Below are positions 36,975 through 63,484 of a stretch of 64,000 nucleotides of DNA, piece after piece. A program made the translations under genes and the position numbers. A model generated the notes under the pieces. That model made no database searches. It saw only the letters and a list, made by a program, of their open reading frames with translations, and was not told the origin of the DNA. Position 1 is the first letter of the stretch, and each line of letters opens with the position of its first letter. Source of the stretch: Sphaeroforma sirkka (taxonomy: Eukaryota; Opisthokonta; Ichthyosporea; Ichthyophonida); assembly GCA_001586965.3 (NCBI GenBank), contig LUCW03000336.1, forward strand, positions 62,001 to 126,000. The letters are read 5' to 3'.

Positions 36975-37883
36975 ATGAGTTTACTTGTAAGAAGCACTGT
37001 CGCAATAGTCACTTTCAGTGCGGCATCCGTCGTGGCTGAGAATGAAATGCTTGTAAATGAGAATGGTATTGCTCTTAAACGCGATGCTGCCGGCAACTTG
37101 GGCTGGTGGACCTCAAACGAAGAACCGGCGGTGTTTAAAGTCACACCCGTCTTCGGACAAGAATCAGAATTACGAACTTTAGATGGGCTTTGTGTTACAA
37201 TTGATGACAGTGATGCAACACCGTGGCCAGTTCTAGGTCCTTGTACAGGTGAACTATACTTGTTTGAACAAAACTTGATTAAGTGGTACAATCATGCCGA
37301 GATCTGTTTTAGTGAAACAGAAGGAATGCTTTCAACAGACAGTGGCTGTGGGTATAAAGTGCACAAGGTGGCACAACCTAAAGTCTACGAGCAAGAAATT
37401 TCGTGCGAAGATAAATATGTTGGTCGTTCAGATCATCCCACCTGCAGTGGATTCCAAGAGCAAAAACTTTGCTGTAAATATTCGCACAATTGTGGAGATC
37501 TACACAAGTGTACTTCTTCTTTCTGTTGTAAAGCTGATTCTGGTGATGAGACGACCACCCATATCAGCCCAGCTACCCCGAGCTCGACTGTTCCAGAAGC
37601 AGAAATCACCCAAGCACTAGCTGAAATCACCCAAGCGTCGGTAGAAGAAACTTCAGTAGAAGTAGTCGATGTTGTGGTAGACAATGTGATTGATAGCTAT
37701 ACACCTGAGCCCACCACCAGTCCTTCACTCCAGGAGCCGAGAACTTGTGGAAATTTGAGCCAGTTCATGCGTCTCGTGCATTGCACTGATGGTGAGTATG
37801 ACCACAGCATGGCTGATGTAATTGCTAGCAGGTATACATACAAGGAAATGTGTTGTGTTATATCGATACAACTAGATATGTAA
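36975..37883 (+). CDS. Secreted cysteine-rich protein, unrecognised family
   Basis: An uninterrupted 302-aa open frame with an ATG start, unlike the split genes around it. The first 21 residues form a signal peptide with an AENE cleavage region. Residues 22-125 hold paired Trp and Cys in a pattern recalling ricin-type beta-trefoil lectins (LDGLCVTIDDS, VLGPC, AEICFSE), a weak resemblance. Residues 144-185 hold nine cysteines, including CC at 166-167 and 184-185. Residues 190-256 are a Thr/Ser/Glu/Val linker with the small repeat EITQA. The tail has four more cysteines, ending MCCVISIQLDM; there is no membrane anchor. Sixteen cysteines in all suggest an extracellular disulfide-bonded protein. 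A 16-bp palindrome, AATTAAAGCTTTAATT, follows the last codon and could supply an ATTAAA polyadenylation signal. Confidence 0.75.
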   Translation: MSLLVRSTVAIVTFSAASVVAENEMLVNENGIALKRDAAGNLGWWTSNEEPAVFKVTPVFGQESELRTLDGLCVTIDDSDATPWPVLGPCTGELYLFEQNLIKWYNHAEICFSETEGMLSTDSGCGYKVHKVAQPKVYEQEISCEDKYVGRSDHPTCSGFQEQKLCCKYSHNCGDLHKCTSSFCCKADSGDETTTHISPATPSSTVPEAEITQALAEITQASVEETSVEVVDVVVDNVIDSYTPEPTTSPSLQEPRTCGNLSQFMRLVHCTDGEYDHSMADVIASRYTYKEMCCVISIQLDM

Positions 37884-37925
37884 TTAAAGCTTTAATTCAG
37901 TTTCTACGCTGCTCCTTTAACGAAT

Positions 37926-37927
<2 letters not shown>

Positions 37928-37992
<65 letters not shown>
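37928..37992. repeat. (AT)n array
   Basis: About 65 bp of uninterrupted (AT)n just 45 bp downstream of the secreted-protein stop codon. Confidence 0.95.
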
Positions 37993-37993
<1 letters not shown>

Positions 37994-38750
37994 CTAGTAG
38001 TGATCAATAATGGCGACGATAATATAAAAAACAACTTGTATATCGATCATAGAGATTGTGATTGTTTCTCCGACTGGATCTTGTCGAGATAATGATAATG
38101 TAGTAAGCTACTCCGTTGTCGAGCTTTTGAAGGCGATAAAATACGATTGTAGTTGCACCAGCAATGGCTTGACTGTGTGGATCGGTGTGTGTACGGCAGC
38201 TAAAAAAAGTATAGAGGAAACGAAGACATGAAATCGCGTGTGATTTGAGCACTAAGTCCGGGTTCGAAATGGCTAAATCAATTTATCGACAGAGTTGTCT
38301 CACCCATTTCATCTGCCTCTAGTTCTAAACGTCGATAGCAAACCCCGATGAGGCAACAGAGTAGCAAGGAAATCCAAGCCGTAATCATTTCGAATCATAA
38401 TCTGGGTCCAACCTATCAGTTCAGCTATGATGAACATAGAGCGTTTGAACTACTAGTACATCGTAACTTGTACACAACCCAACTACGGATTCTCTACAGT
38501 CGCGTCTCATAACATGAATCATTCCCATACCGAGATACGTGAGACTTAATACTTTTCGCGATGATAGGTACCATTTCGTATTTAGCCCCTTTGGGACCTC
38601 CTGCCTAGGAATAGTTCCCGACTTCCGTGCCTGGGTCATAGCATACGGCATCAGACCATTTATTCAATTTCTGATTGAATACTCGCGGGGAGTATTCGTT
38701 AACTGTCACGCCATAATCAGAACCAAAGGTACCGCCGCGCACGGCTGCTG

Positions 38751-49371
<10,621 letters not shown>

Positions 49372-50738
49372 GGTGAATTAAATATAAACATCAAAGTGAC
49401 AGTTCTGTAGAAGATATCCAAATATATTACAACAAACCAAACTTGGTAAGTAGATTTATGCACCAATTCGCCCTAGCTTCTGCGGTCTTCAGCACACAGA
49501 ATGCAACTACAGCGAAACTAGATTATCCAATCTGAAGGCTATATAAACATTGTTCGGATATTGTTTTAAGATTCAAATGTCATAGTTGTTGAAGGCCACA
49601 CATGATGAACAATTGATGATGATGATTGAAGCAGATTGCAAAATTTCAATGACACGCATGCATCATGCACTTTTTTTGTGATCCATTTTTTTACAATGGC
49701 CACCCTAAAAAAAAGATAATTTTCCTCATGTGGTTGCAAAATCCAGTCAAAAAAACAACAACATGGTTGTGAGTTTGTGACGTATTTAAATGAATAAATA
49801 CATACATTTTGTTCAAGCATATTGTCTGTTTTCAAAATATGTATACAATTTTTACTTTTCAACCAAAAACAGAAATCGCAACATACTTCATATATATATA
49901 AATTACATACAAACGAGATTGAGTTTTTTTTTTAAAAACATAAAAAATTCAAATGTATGTAAGCCATAAATAGCCTTCTAAATTGTTTTGAGCTGCCATA
50001 TTTATTTATTTTTAAATATAGTTTACAATTTTTATTTTAAAATTTCACAAATGTCGTTTTACTAAAAAAAATCTATATATTGCAATAATTGTTATATTTA
50101 AAAAAACCAGCAGAGATACTCAAATGTCCCGCTCGGCCTCAGTCGAACCTCAAACCGTTTTCCGTTAAAACCTTTAAAAGGAAATAAATATACGTTTACG
50201 TACTACTTTTATTCCACATACGGTCCCTTTTATGCTCATAGGTGCACCTTGCGGGTCTAACAGTTTGAGTAAGTACTGACTAAAAAATACAAACAAGTTC
50301 TATAGTAAATCTCAGGTAGGTTCTGTTGATCATTTTATAACCAACCGTTTTTTAAAATGTTAAAATTGAATATATATGCGTTTACGTTCACCCCCATAAT
50401 GTAATGAGCCTAGCCTTCAGTCATCAGAGTTCTCAGATTCCCTCTAACTGATGACCCTCTGACGGTCTGAACTCTGACCTCATCGGACTGATCCGAGTCT
50501 CTCGCAGACTCCGGGCCTCCAGCTCAACGGCTAAAGTCTCAACCAAATACAATTGGTTTTAAAAAGAACATGGCCCCTCTCACAAGGCTGATAAGTCTCA
50601 CTGGATTGAGTCTCGACCGACTCTCTACTCTCGAGCGGAAATCTCACTTTAATAAAACAATAATATTTATATATAAATATTGTTGTTCTTCTTGAAAATC
50701 TTTATACGGCACTGGTGACAATAGAATTATTAACCACC
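49372..50738. other. 5' flank of the PHD-RAD7 gene, no gene recognised
   Basis: AT-rich sequence with A and T homopolymer runs (49670-50110), then a CT/GA-rich low-complexity tract (about 50400-50660) with repeated CTGA, GACTC and CTCT words. It should include the promoter of the divergent gene pair, but no clear element was identified. Confidence 0.4.
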
Positions 50739-51202
50739 TCAGGCCCAGTTTCTTACCAGTCTCATACGTACTTTTTCGAGTTTAATTTGCTTAAATATAG
50801 GTGTATTTTAAATGTAATTAGCGTGATTTTAAGCACTTGTGAGATGTGGTTGTTTTCTGCCGGTTTATTTGTTATCTGTCGGCTGAAAGCGCTCGACTTA
50901 AATGTTAGATATTGTAGCGCGGATACAACGCATTTGTTGCCCTTATATTAGGCCCTTGTCCGTCTTAAGGGCTTGACATATGCTAGCAGTTAGACACATG
51001 TATATAGGCGTCCTCTGTCTTAGCTATTGCTTCGGATTCGCCCATGGTTTTACAGTTGACACTATTCGTGTCCAACCTCTCCTCTGAGGCCGGCAAAGAA
51101 CTAACACAACAAGTGCAATAAATGGGCTAAAATCACGCAATTACATCTTTTAAAAGCAAAGCAAACTCGAAGAAGTAAAAATATGAGACTGGCTGGGCCT
51201 GA
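50739..51202. mobile_element. Foldback element with about 100-bp terminal inverted repeats
   Basis: The left end TCAGGCCCAG and the right end CTGGGCCTGA are exact inverts. Inversion continues inward, interrupted by small indels, through ACCAGTCTCATA, TTCGAGTTT, TGTAATTAGCGTGATTTTA and CACTTGT over about 100 bp. The roughly 260-bp centre has no convincing gene. This fits a non-autonomous DNA transposon or foldback element. The flanks do not show an obvious target duplication. Confidence 0.68.
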
Positions 51203-52803
51203 AATGGACGTGGCTAATTTTTTTAACGCAATGTATGCCTGACCTGTCCTGTGTGTTGACTGGGCTCTTTGCTCCCCGTTTCACGTTTATACTAAATATG
51301 CAGTGTCCTAGAGTCATAGACTCCTACATAGTAAATATATAGTCCATCACCTATGGGCGCTCGTCACTCGGTCCAAAATTGAAAGTTTTGACTTGTGCCC
51401 ATACAACGCTTCACTGGCTTGTTTTGTGCTTATTAGTTGCTCACAAATATTTTGGGACGCCTTTGAATTTCACTCTGGGAAGTTTGGCCTCGTAGCCCTT
51501 TTAGGGCAATTTGATCGTTCAAATTTGTTTCTAAAAATATATTATTTACCAATTATATTTTAAAAATTTTACTTGCTCTTGTTGTGGACGTGTTTCAAAT
51601 TAGTTTCATAGTACCGTACGAGTAATGAGTAGTATTGAGGCCACTGGTCTCGATGAAGTGGTGAATATAGGACAGGATGAACCAATGATATCGTTTTATG
51701 ATTTGAATCTGTTCTGATTCGTAATTCGTATCCTCGATATGAAACAACTGTAGGTATAGAACTTTGTCGCAAATTACGCGTAGTAGCTGTTTGTTTGTTT
51801 TTAGCTTTTTGTAAACCCGTTCGTGAAGCCACAGGACCACAGCAGTGACACATAGCATAGCGAAAAATACATCAGACTGTCCAACAAGTGAGCTGCCAAC
51901 AATTCGCAAGTCTCAGCCCCGACCACCGGGAATAATGTTTTTTTTATATTGCCAGGCCCTTCTCTGCCAAAAGTAGACAAACGTGAAAGTCCGTATCGTC
52001 CTTATCGTATCAATATACAACAAAGAGGAGAAAAAAATACAGACCTTCAACAAGAGACGAAGGCTAAACACTTCTGTATTTTTCCAAGTATAGACGTCGT
52101 GCCTCGCACCACTGCCATAACTTCATCTATCGTTCAAGGGTACGTAAATAACCATCTTTGTATACATCATGTCGTACGATATTATCATTCTAGTGTAAAC
52201 TTAAGTAATAGACTTGTAGATATACTCGCTCCTTCATTGGTATAAGTATAAAGAAATCGATAGTGCCCGTTTACACCACAGCTAACGGGTCCTGCTGTCG
52301 AATCACTGTTCCTTTGTGCATTATTTTTCGGTTGTGATCAGGCTAGTGCTATCCTGATTAATTTTCAACTCAGTGTATCGAACTGTTGCATTGTTGTTTT
52401 GTAGCAGTGTCGTGTACACATTTGCCGCGACTTCACAAAACTGGCGTATTATAGCCCGGGATGACGACCGTGTCAACTGTACCTATAATGACTAATATGA
52501 ATATACATAAATACATATATATATATATATATATATAGGAGCAGTGCAGTTTCAATGACTGCGGACTAGCCATTCGTTCCAGGTGCATAGTTGCGTATTA
52601 TATCTTCTGAAGTTCAGTTGCAATGCATCGTACGCTCAAATTTGCTTGAATATTATAGATTCTGTTTCAATTAGCTGTCGCGAAGGTATACTGTCAGTTT
52701 TACAATATACGGCGAGAATTTTACAGTAAGATACCTGTATGTGCAGGTATTCATTCAATACTTTCGATCTCTCTGCAGTTTGAACGGTTCTATACACATC
52801 AAG
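51203..52803. other. 5' flank of RAB11, no gene recognised
   Basis: Unique sequence with open frames of about 95-105 codons on both strands around 51569-52245, none with recognisable domains. A short (AT)n lies at 52517-52537. The RAB11 promoter and leader should lie in the last few hundred bases. Confidence 0.4.
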
Positions 52804-55787
<2,984 letters not shown>

Positions 55788-58247
55788 ATGTACATATATA
55801 GGATGTGAACACGGCACTGCATACGGCATGAGATTACGTGCTTTCCTTTTAATTTTAACCAAGAATGATGAGTAAAGTAGGAGATTGGCGACGCGCTGAA
55901 TCGTTTGCATCTGCTAACAAACTCTGGAGTATTTTGAAACTGTCCATACACGTGCGTGATTGAAGGAAAGTGAGCTGGTTGACGATATATATGGGTTTTC
56001 AAATGCTGACATTTGACGAGTAGTACGAATTTATATTTTACAGTTGTAGTTGTTTATATGTATACTTTTATATATATATTTATATTCGTATTTAGTATCA
56101 ACTATTCACTATTCACTCTTTCTAGTAGTTTACGCTCACGAATGTGCCACCTGAGAGCAAGAACTCACAATGTTCAGAATTAGATATAAAGGCGTCCGTA
56201 TGTAGTAGTCTAAGTTCACGAATGTGCCACTGGAGAATAGCCGTTTAAATGTTGAAAGTTAGAGAAAGAGCGTTCGCGACCGAATGCAATAGTTTATGCG
56301 TCGACAATGGCTAATTATTGCATATGCGTGCGTCAGTGATCGTTTTATTTTTGATATTCACACTTCAATATGTCAAGTAAGATTGGAAGGTCATCTCACT
56401 TAAGGTTGTTCCTCGGTTAAAGACTCGATCTTGACCTGCGATGCAATTTATACTGGAGCATTGCAGAGTGGAAAGGAAACGGTTTAATTTCTGAATCACA
56501 TTGCGACGTGTATAGCTATGGATAGCTCTTGTAAATGTATTACACGCGTCTTGACTTCGAATTCCATCTTATCGCACCGGTTTGCTCACAATTTGTAACC
56601 GGAAGTCAATACGATCTATAATTGAACAAACGTTTGCTGTGGCTATCTTGTGGTCAGCAAAACGGCTGCGAGCCTTGTGAAGTGCTATTATGCGCATAAG
56701 ATAATCTCGAATATGATTGTGGGGCGGCAATCTGGTTCTTAAGGACTACCATTACTAGTGGAAACCAAACATACAATAGTAGAAGAATTATGTGGCTGTG
56801 GGTCGTTGCTGTAAACGCCTTGGTTCGTGCTTCGTACATAGTAGACTGCTTGAAAATAATCGCACTGAGAGTGGAGTTGTTCTATACGAGAAATGATTGA
56901 TAAACATTGGCCTCAATTGTTGTTCATCAAGCCTGGCGTTTTTTTTCTTCAGCTCCGAAATCAATTAAAAAATAATGTCCATTCGATACATATACGGAGA
57001 GCAGACTTATTGGAATAGCTGTAGCGCCGCTTATTCAGTTCAAGTCGGGAACGGAACGATAAACTCGGTTATAGTGTATAAAATTTCCCTTCAGACGAAG
57101 TTGTGTCCATTTCGATTCGTCGTGAAATGAGAGTGCCTGAGAGTGCCTATTCCACGCCATGTGAACGAAATAAGACATTTTTACTCAAGGATCGATCAGA
57201 AAGCTCTTATATTGTTATCCACATGCAGCACGGGTGTGGATCGGTAGACCGACCGACGCGGTCATGTACCGTACTGGACATGGATACGGCCACATATTGG
57301 TTGGATTGTATAGAAACACCGTTATGTGAAAGTTATAGTCACCCATAGTCATGTGGCAGCTTTTTATTTATGTAAATAGAGTACCTGAGGTCTGAGGATA
57401 GTGAGGGCTGACTAAGCTGAGAGCCTGCGGGGCCTGAGGCCTGAGCATATATATTTACAGCCTTGCGCCTTTTTCGCCTCACGGGGAAGTTACGGCCCAC
57501 AGCCTAAAGGCCACAGGCCGGCTTACAAGGAGAGACTGACGAGATCCCGCCAAATTACAAGTCCTCAGTAATTGTCCTCTCCCCACATTTGGCGGGCAAT
57601 TTCGAGAACACCCAGACTGGTCTGGCAGACTGTGCTGTGACTTGTGAGCCTGGGACTAGCCTGTGAGACTCTTGTGGACTGCGAGTCTCTCTTCTTGTGT
57701 GTTGTCAGACTGACACTCTGTTTTTGCTTGTGATTTTTACAAATAAAAACTAAAAAACTGTGTGCTTTGTAACTTTGTATTTATCATCGATTCTAAAAAG
57801 CCCCGAGGGCCGAGGCCTGAGTGCATCAGTGCAACACTGCAAACAGCTGCTGTAGTAACCAGTATCCACTAAAAATATTTATTTATGACTCTCATAGAGT
57901 CACAGACTCAACGTCTACCGAGCCGTGGCCAGTCTCTCAGTGACTCGGTCTCTCAGTCTTCAGATGCAATAATTTTGTAAATGAATGCTAAAAGCAGTGA
58001 CAATCGAGCGAGTTTCAATGCACGAACGCTCTATTTATACTAAATACCCGTAGTGACTGAGAGAACACGCATCAACTCTGACGAGTTACTTGCACAGACT
58101 ACAGAGTGGCGGTGTTCTGGATAGTATTAGAATTAGGCGATACGCTTAGGTATTGTGAAGAGTGTACAAATTTCATACGGACATCCATATGCTTGGTGCG
58201 CACTCCCTTGTAATTAGAATTCAACACTTTAAGTGAATGGAATACAA
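55788..58247. other. RAB11 to CCDC9-like spacer, no gene recognised
   Basis: Contains a diverged two-copy repeat at about 56126-56280 built around CACGAATGTGCCAC, and a GC-richer low-complexity stretch at about 57380-57960 with CTGAGG, GGCCTGAG and GACTC words. An 81-codon open frame at 57103 lacks an ATG start and recognised similarity. Confidence 0.4.
56126..56280 (+). repeat. Diverged two-copy tandem repeat downstream of RAB11
   Basis: Two units of about 78 bp share TAGTTTACGCTCACGAATGTGCCAC / TAGTCTAAGTTCACG-type starts and GTTAGA.AAAG.GCGTTCG-type ends, but differ at many places between. Confidence 0.6.
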
Positions 58248-59418
58248 ATGGCGTCTTCAGACTATAGTATGGAAGCAGAGAAACACTTAGAACACACAGA
58301 AATACACGAGATGGGGAATGAACAAGGCAAACCGACGAAGAGTGCTGAGGGCGATAGCATCACAGCTACTGTGGAAACAGCGGAGGAGAGACTGAACGTT
58401 AACTGTGGAGAAACATCTCAGCCTGAGCGGGTTGTTACAGAAGTTGTCCGCGAAAGTGAAGGTGCGAAGAATCAGGTATCGGACACTCATGTTGTTTCTG
58501 ATATGGAAATGAACGGGGCAAACACTAATTCTACTCAAACGACCCGCGAGTGCGAGGGTAATATATCAGAAGCGAGAGAAAGAACCATCGGTAGAGGGAT
58601 AGTGGACGAAAAAGCGGGTGAGGACGAGACTGTTGAGAAAAAGAACGATAGTGAACAGGAAGGTGCTGTGGGTACAAAACGGGACATATCCGGGGGGGGT
58701 GACCCAGAGGTACTATCTTCCGAGGGTGCAAAGAAGAGCGCTGAAGGTGGCGAGGTAGCGCAGACCACTGAGAGCATTGAAGAGGGTATCAGGCAAATTC
58801 AGTTAGAAGGTACGAAAGTTGCGAATGAAACATCGCGCAAAGATGGAGAGGACCTTGCAGATGATTTGGAGACAATGGGAAGGGTGGTGGAAAATGACGT
58901 AGAGCGAGACGAAGCGCAGGTACGCAAGGAGCAGGAAGTACAGGCACGCGCAGAAGCAGAGGCACAGACCAAAGCCCATGTACAATCGGAGAGGGAAAAG
59001 GCTAAACGGGGCAAGGGTGCGAAGAATAGCAAACAGCCGAAGGAAGGCAAGGAAAAAGATCGGAAGAATGGCAGGGAGAGGGGAAATAATAGGGATGGTG
59101 GAAGCAGAGAACCCAATAGAGATACGTACAGAGACGACCGGGACGGTTACAGTCGGAGGTCTGACTCGGGCAGGGACACATACAGGGAAGGAGATAGAGA
59201 TAGAGATAGGATGATGGATGAGCGCGACACTTACAGTCGGCGGTCGGGTGGTGCGGCCAACTTCCATGGCCGAGGACCGCAAGGTATGTGTACTTATTTA
59301 AGGAGGGCAGAATGTCTCTAGTGTACTGTGTTTTCTGAGGAGAGCTGTGGTACATATTGTAAGAAATACTTCATCTGCAGTCTTACATGGAAAACGTAGG
59401 CCTGTGTACATTTACAAG

Positions 59419-59450
<32 letters not shown>

Positions 59451-59751
59451 GTATATGTATATGTATATATACATCTATATTTCTATATTTCTGTATTTTA
59501 ATTCTATATATATATATATATACATGTCTGTGTCTGTGTCTGTGTCTATATATATATATATGTGTGTGTGTGTATGTTATGTTTGTCTCTGTGTGTAATT
59601 CTGCTTGTAAATATATATTATATATATATATATGCATATGTATATGTATATGTATATGTATATATATATATATATGTCTGTGTCTGTGTCTGTGTCTATA
59701 TATATATGTGTGTGTGTGTTTGTTATGTTTGTCTCTGTGTGTAATTCTGCT

Positions 59752-59796
<45 letters not shown>

Positions 59797-62700
59797 TTGG
59801 TGTGTGTGTGTGTGAATTTATGTATTCTGTATGTATGTATGTATATATGTATGTATGTATGTAAGTTTATATATATATATATATATATTATGTGTGTGTG
59901 TCGGTGTTGGTGTTTGTATGTATGTATGTAAGTAGTGTAACATATATATACTTAAAAGTTAAATGTATGTGTATGTGTGTCAAAGGGTATATATGTCGTT
60001 GTAGCTTTAAGTGTATAGCTGTGCGTGTGTATATCTCCTTTTTTTTTCAACCTGTGGCTTGACCAATATAAAATATTCAACTTTGTGTTCGTATAGTTTT
60101 CTCTTCGCTGACATACGCACACATCTCAACATCCCCATACTTCAGGTGTTAGTCGCGGCTACGGGAATAACAGCAATGCACGGGATGCACCTCCTTCCGG
60201 AGGACGCGCCTCTGGGAGTGATAGGGATCGATATACTCAGACTAGTAGGCGTGGTGAAAACAAACGCAGACACGACCCTCCTATAGAAGTGCATGGGCCT
60301 CGCGTGGAGTCTTCGGCCGAGAAAGCAAGACTGGATGCGAAGATTGAGGAAATTAGGCTGCGGAACAAGCAGGAGAAGCTAAGGTTGGCTGAGATCGCAC
60401 AGGACAAAGAGCGAGCGTTGGAGCGGGAGAAGGCTGCTAGCGAACGATTGGCTCAGGAGGTGTGTTGTGGATAGTTGTAGTATTGCACTGTACGTTTTTT
60501 TTGTTACGGGTAGTTATAAAATTATACTGTATGCTTCAATGTCTGTTTTTTGTAAGGTCATATGTCGGTAATTCGTTTTCAATATAAGATCATCGACCTT
60601 TCAGCACTCATTTTCTTTATCAAAAAAGCCATGCGTGTAAAGAAGTGTATCAAATAGTGAAATTGCTTGGAAAAGGTGCGCAGAGCCAAGCACACGCGAT
60701 TAGCGACGTAACCTTGAAAAACTGCACATGTGAAATCTTCGGCGGTAACCTTTTACTAAACTAAAAGTATGCAAATGTACGTCACATTCTTGTTCAGCAT
60801 ATGTTTCAATACATGTCCGTGTGAACACGAATGCTTGTGTATTTACTCCAGGTGACGTATATATACATGTGGAGATTGGAAATGTACCCTTCGGGCATGT
60901 ATGGGTGTTGCTGAAGGAACGGTGTTCTGGTACATATACAAATCTTACTATAGCCTCTGTGTGCAAAATCTCACACGCGTCACTTTACTTTACCTTAAAT
61001 TTAAAGCCGTACCAAACAAACACCGTAACCAATCGGAAATTCGTACCAAAAACTTGATCCAATAACAAACAGCAAAGACGGCTGGATAAAGAACGTGCAC
61101 GCACCAAGGGTAACGATTTCGGCTGGGGCGAAGATTCATCTCGAGGATGGGGCGAGAGCCGCCGAGGTAGCCATGGCAACCAGAACAACAGACACTACAA
61201 TGATGATAGAGATAGCTTTCATAGAGACAACCGTGATGGCGACAGAGGAATGGATGATCGATACAGAGGCCGTAGGCGTAGAGGGGAGGTTGATAGGGGT
61301 GGCCGAGGTGGCCGGGAGAGTCAATTGAGCGCGAAGAGCAGGCGCGAAGAAGCGGGTAAGCGAGCGGCCGAGGAGAATCGCTGGAGAGAGGAACGTCGGC
61401 TGGTGGATGAGAGCCGGTGAGTGAGGAGTTCAATGTTATATGGTTGTTAGCGTGCGGGTGAGTGAGTATACCAGAGTGTCGTTGTAGTTTGCTTGTGTGT
61501 GTGGCTTCGTGAGATTAGGTTGGTTAGTGGGTGTGTTAATTATGTGAATTTGAGGATTTGTTTATTAACGTGGGATTGTGGATTTTTCAAGTTTTGCAAG
61601 TGTGATTTTGCATGGGCCACTCACTATGGAATTCGCTTGCCGTCTTTGCCTTTAACGGAAGTGCGTGAGGAATACGAGTTTCCTTTTGCATATTCTGTTA
61701 TTGCAAATGCGTCTAACATATGCAGAGGTGACTTGGACTGTTTCTGTCTGCAACTTTAGGCTAAAGTGTTTAAATACGATCCTATCCGTGGCTTGAATTG
61801 CATCCGATCCACGGATAAGATCTGTCTAGAAATTATTTTTTGCCACATGGTCATAGATAAGATATGGCTATTGTTTCGATTGCAGTGCTACACTAACCGT
61901 AACGAGTACCCTCGTCGCATGCAATGGGTTCTGCTACGTTTATTATGCGTATACGACTTGCTTTCATAGTTGCTGTATCTAATTCGGGGCTGCATTCATG
62001 TGTGAAAGGCCCGTGTGAAGATATACACTTGTTAGCCCATGTGATTATTTTGAGGCTTTTGTATGCCTATTGATGGTTGGGATTATCCATACATACATAA
62101 ATCATATACACATGAACATGATCTTGGTTCTGCTGAGATGTTAAAGGTTCAAATTCAGGCAGTCATACGCGAGCAACCCTTTTTATACGATTGTAATGCT
62201 ATAGATACATACTTGCACACTATAGTGAGCTTTACCAGTACGCACACACAACTGAAACTGCCATATTTCGAACTCTTTCAGAGTTCAACGGGCGATGACT
62301 CTGACCGACGACGGGGAGACTGTGTGGCGCCGTGCGTGGGACAAGGAAAAAACAAGCGACAATCGCGAAGGTGTCAGGTACGGACATGTCGCACTTTGTC
62401 CATACTATCACCAAGGCAGTTCATTTCAGGAGTATGTGGTAAATTTAGGGGTCGATAAATATTTGTGTACAAAACGAAAACGTGGTCAGTATTATTAGAT
62501 TGTTGCGGCACGCATATGTAGTCGAGGAGGTACTGAATTACACACATTAAATCTGTAAGGGTTGTAGAGTAGCAAATTTCTTAACCATTTGCTTCCTTGG
62601 AATAGGTATGCCTTCATCGCTTATCATTTCGCAATGGCTGTTGAGTAAAATTTGTATGAAAACTCAAACCTGTCGTTCCGAAACCCTTAACCACACGCCG

Positions 62701-63484
62701 TCTCAGAGCTGGGGGCGTGCGATTGCCTCCGCGAGAGTCGCGTCAACGTCCGTTGCACATTGAAGAAAAGCGCAGCATCCGTGAGAAAGATACCAGGACA
62801 CCATCGCCCGATCACACACGCAACGAGTATTCCGGCGATGACGCTGAGTATCGAGAGGGAGAAGGTGATGGCAGGCACACAGACAGTGGCAGTAAGCGCT
62901 CGTCAGCGTACGAAACTTGTGAGGATGAAGATGGCAGAGATAGGAACGAGGAAACGTTCGATGATAGTACACATGACAGGTCAGAGGGGTTGTATGAAGA
63001 TAGGCGAGATGCGAAGGACAGGGAAGTGAAGACTCGCAGAGAAGCAGCCTATAGAGATGACAGAGGTAGTGATAAGAGTGATGAGGATGGAGAGGAGGAT
63101 TGGGGTAGAAAGGTGTATAGAGAGAATTCAAGGGACTGGTCCATAGATGAGAATAGAGACGAGATTGAGCAGGGGCGGCGAGACGAGGACACGGGCGATG
63201 GAGATTGGGGAGGCAGTGTGTATCAGGAGAGAGTGGGGGGTATGAACAAGGGCAGAGGCAGTGTTGCGGCAAAGGAACCCCGATCTCAAAGGAATTATGA
63301 GATAAAACGAGACAATCGGGATTACGAAGCGAACCGCGAGTATCGAGGAAGGGAGGACCGATCGAGATATGCAAATGAGGGAAATCAATCAACGAGAAAT
63401 TTTCAAAGAGATGGGGACAAACAGGACAAGAGAGACTCGCCGCCGCATGGAAAGTACGCCAATTGGGGAGATGTTACCGACTAA
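58248..63484 (+). CDS. CCDC9-like Arg/Asp-rich coiled-coil protein
   Basis: CCDC9 proteins of animals are RNA-linked coiled-coil proteins found with the exon-junction complex. Five exons join in frame: 58248-59283, 60146-60459, 61073-61416, 62282-62377 and 62707-63484; 2568 bp, 855 aa plus stop. The start is the ATG at 58248, since the earlier in-frame GTG is not needed. Residues 1-230 are acidic and Thr/Glu-rich. Residues 220-345 are a charged helix turning into RD/RS-type runs ([19 protein letters not shown]). Exon 2 ends in a coiled coil ([20 protein letters not shown]), the CCDC9 hallmark DKRIEALRRKNEAL. Exon 3 has [15 protein letters not shown] and GRGGRE. Exon 4 carries [14 protein letters not shown], matching CCDC9 QWRREWDAEKTDG. 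The tail is Arg/Asp/Glu-rich, ending NWGDVTD. The family call rests on the coiled coil and the WRR motif. Confidence 0.8.
59418..59960. repeat. (AT)n, TGTGTC and GTAT arrays in CCDC9-like intron 1
   Basis: Two related compound blocks (about 59505-59620 and 59660-59765) each read AT array, three TCTGTG units, AT array, (TG)n, then TTATGTTTGTCTCTGTGTGT and AATTCTGCTTGTA. This makes a tandem duplication of about 160 bp around the microsatellites. Confidence 0.85.

Noticed and set aside
51569-52245. Overlapping open frames of about 95-105 codons near the RAB11 promoter
   Set aside because: No domain, no consistent start codon and both strands open; they look like chance frames.
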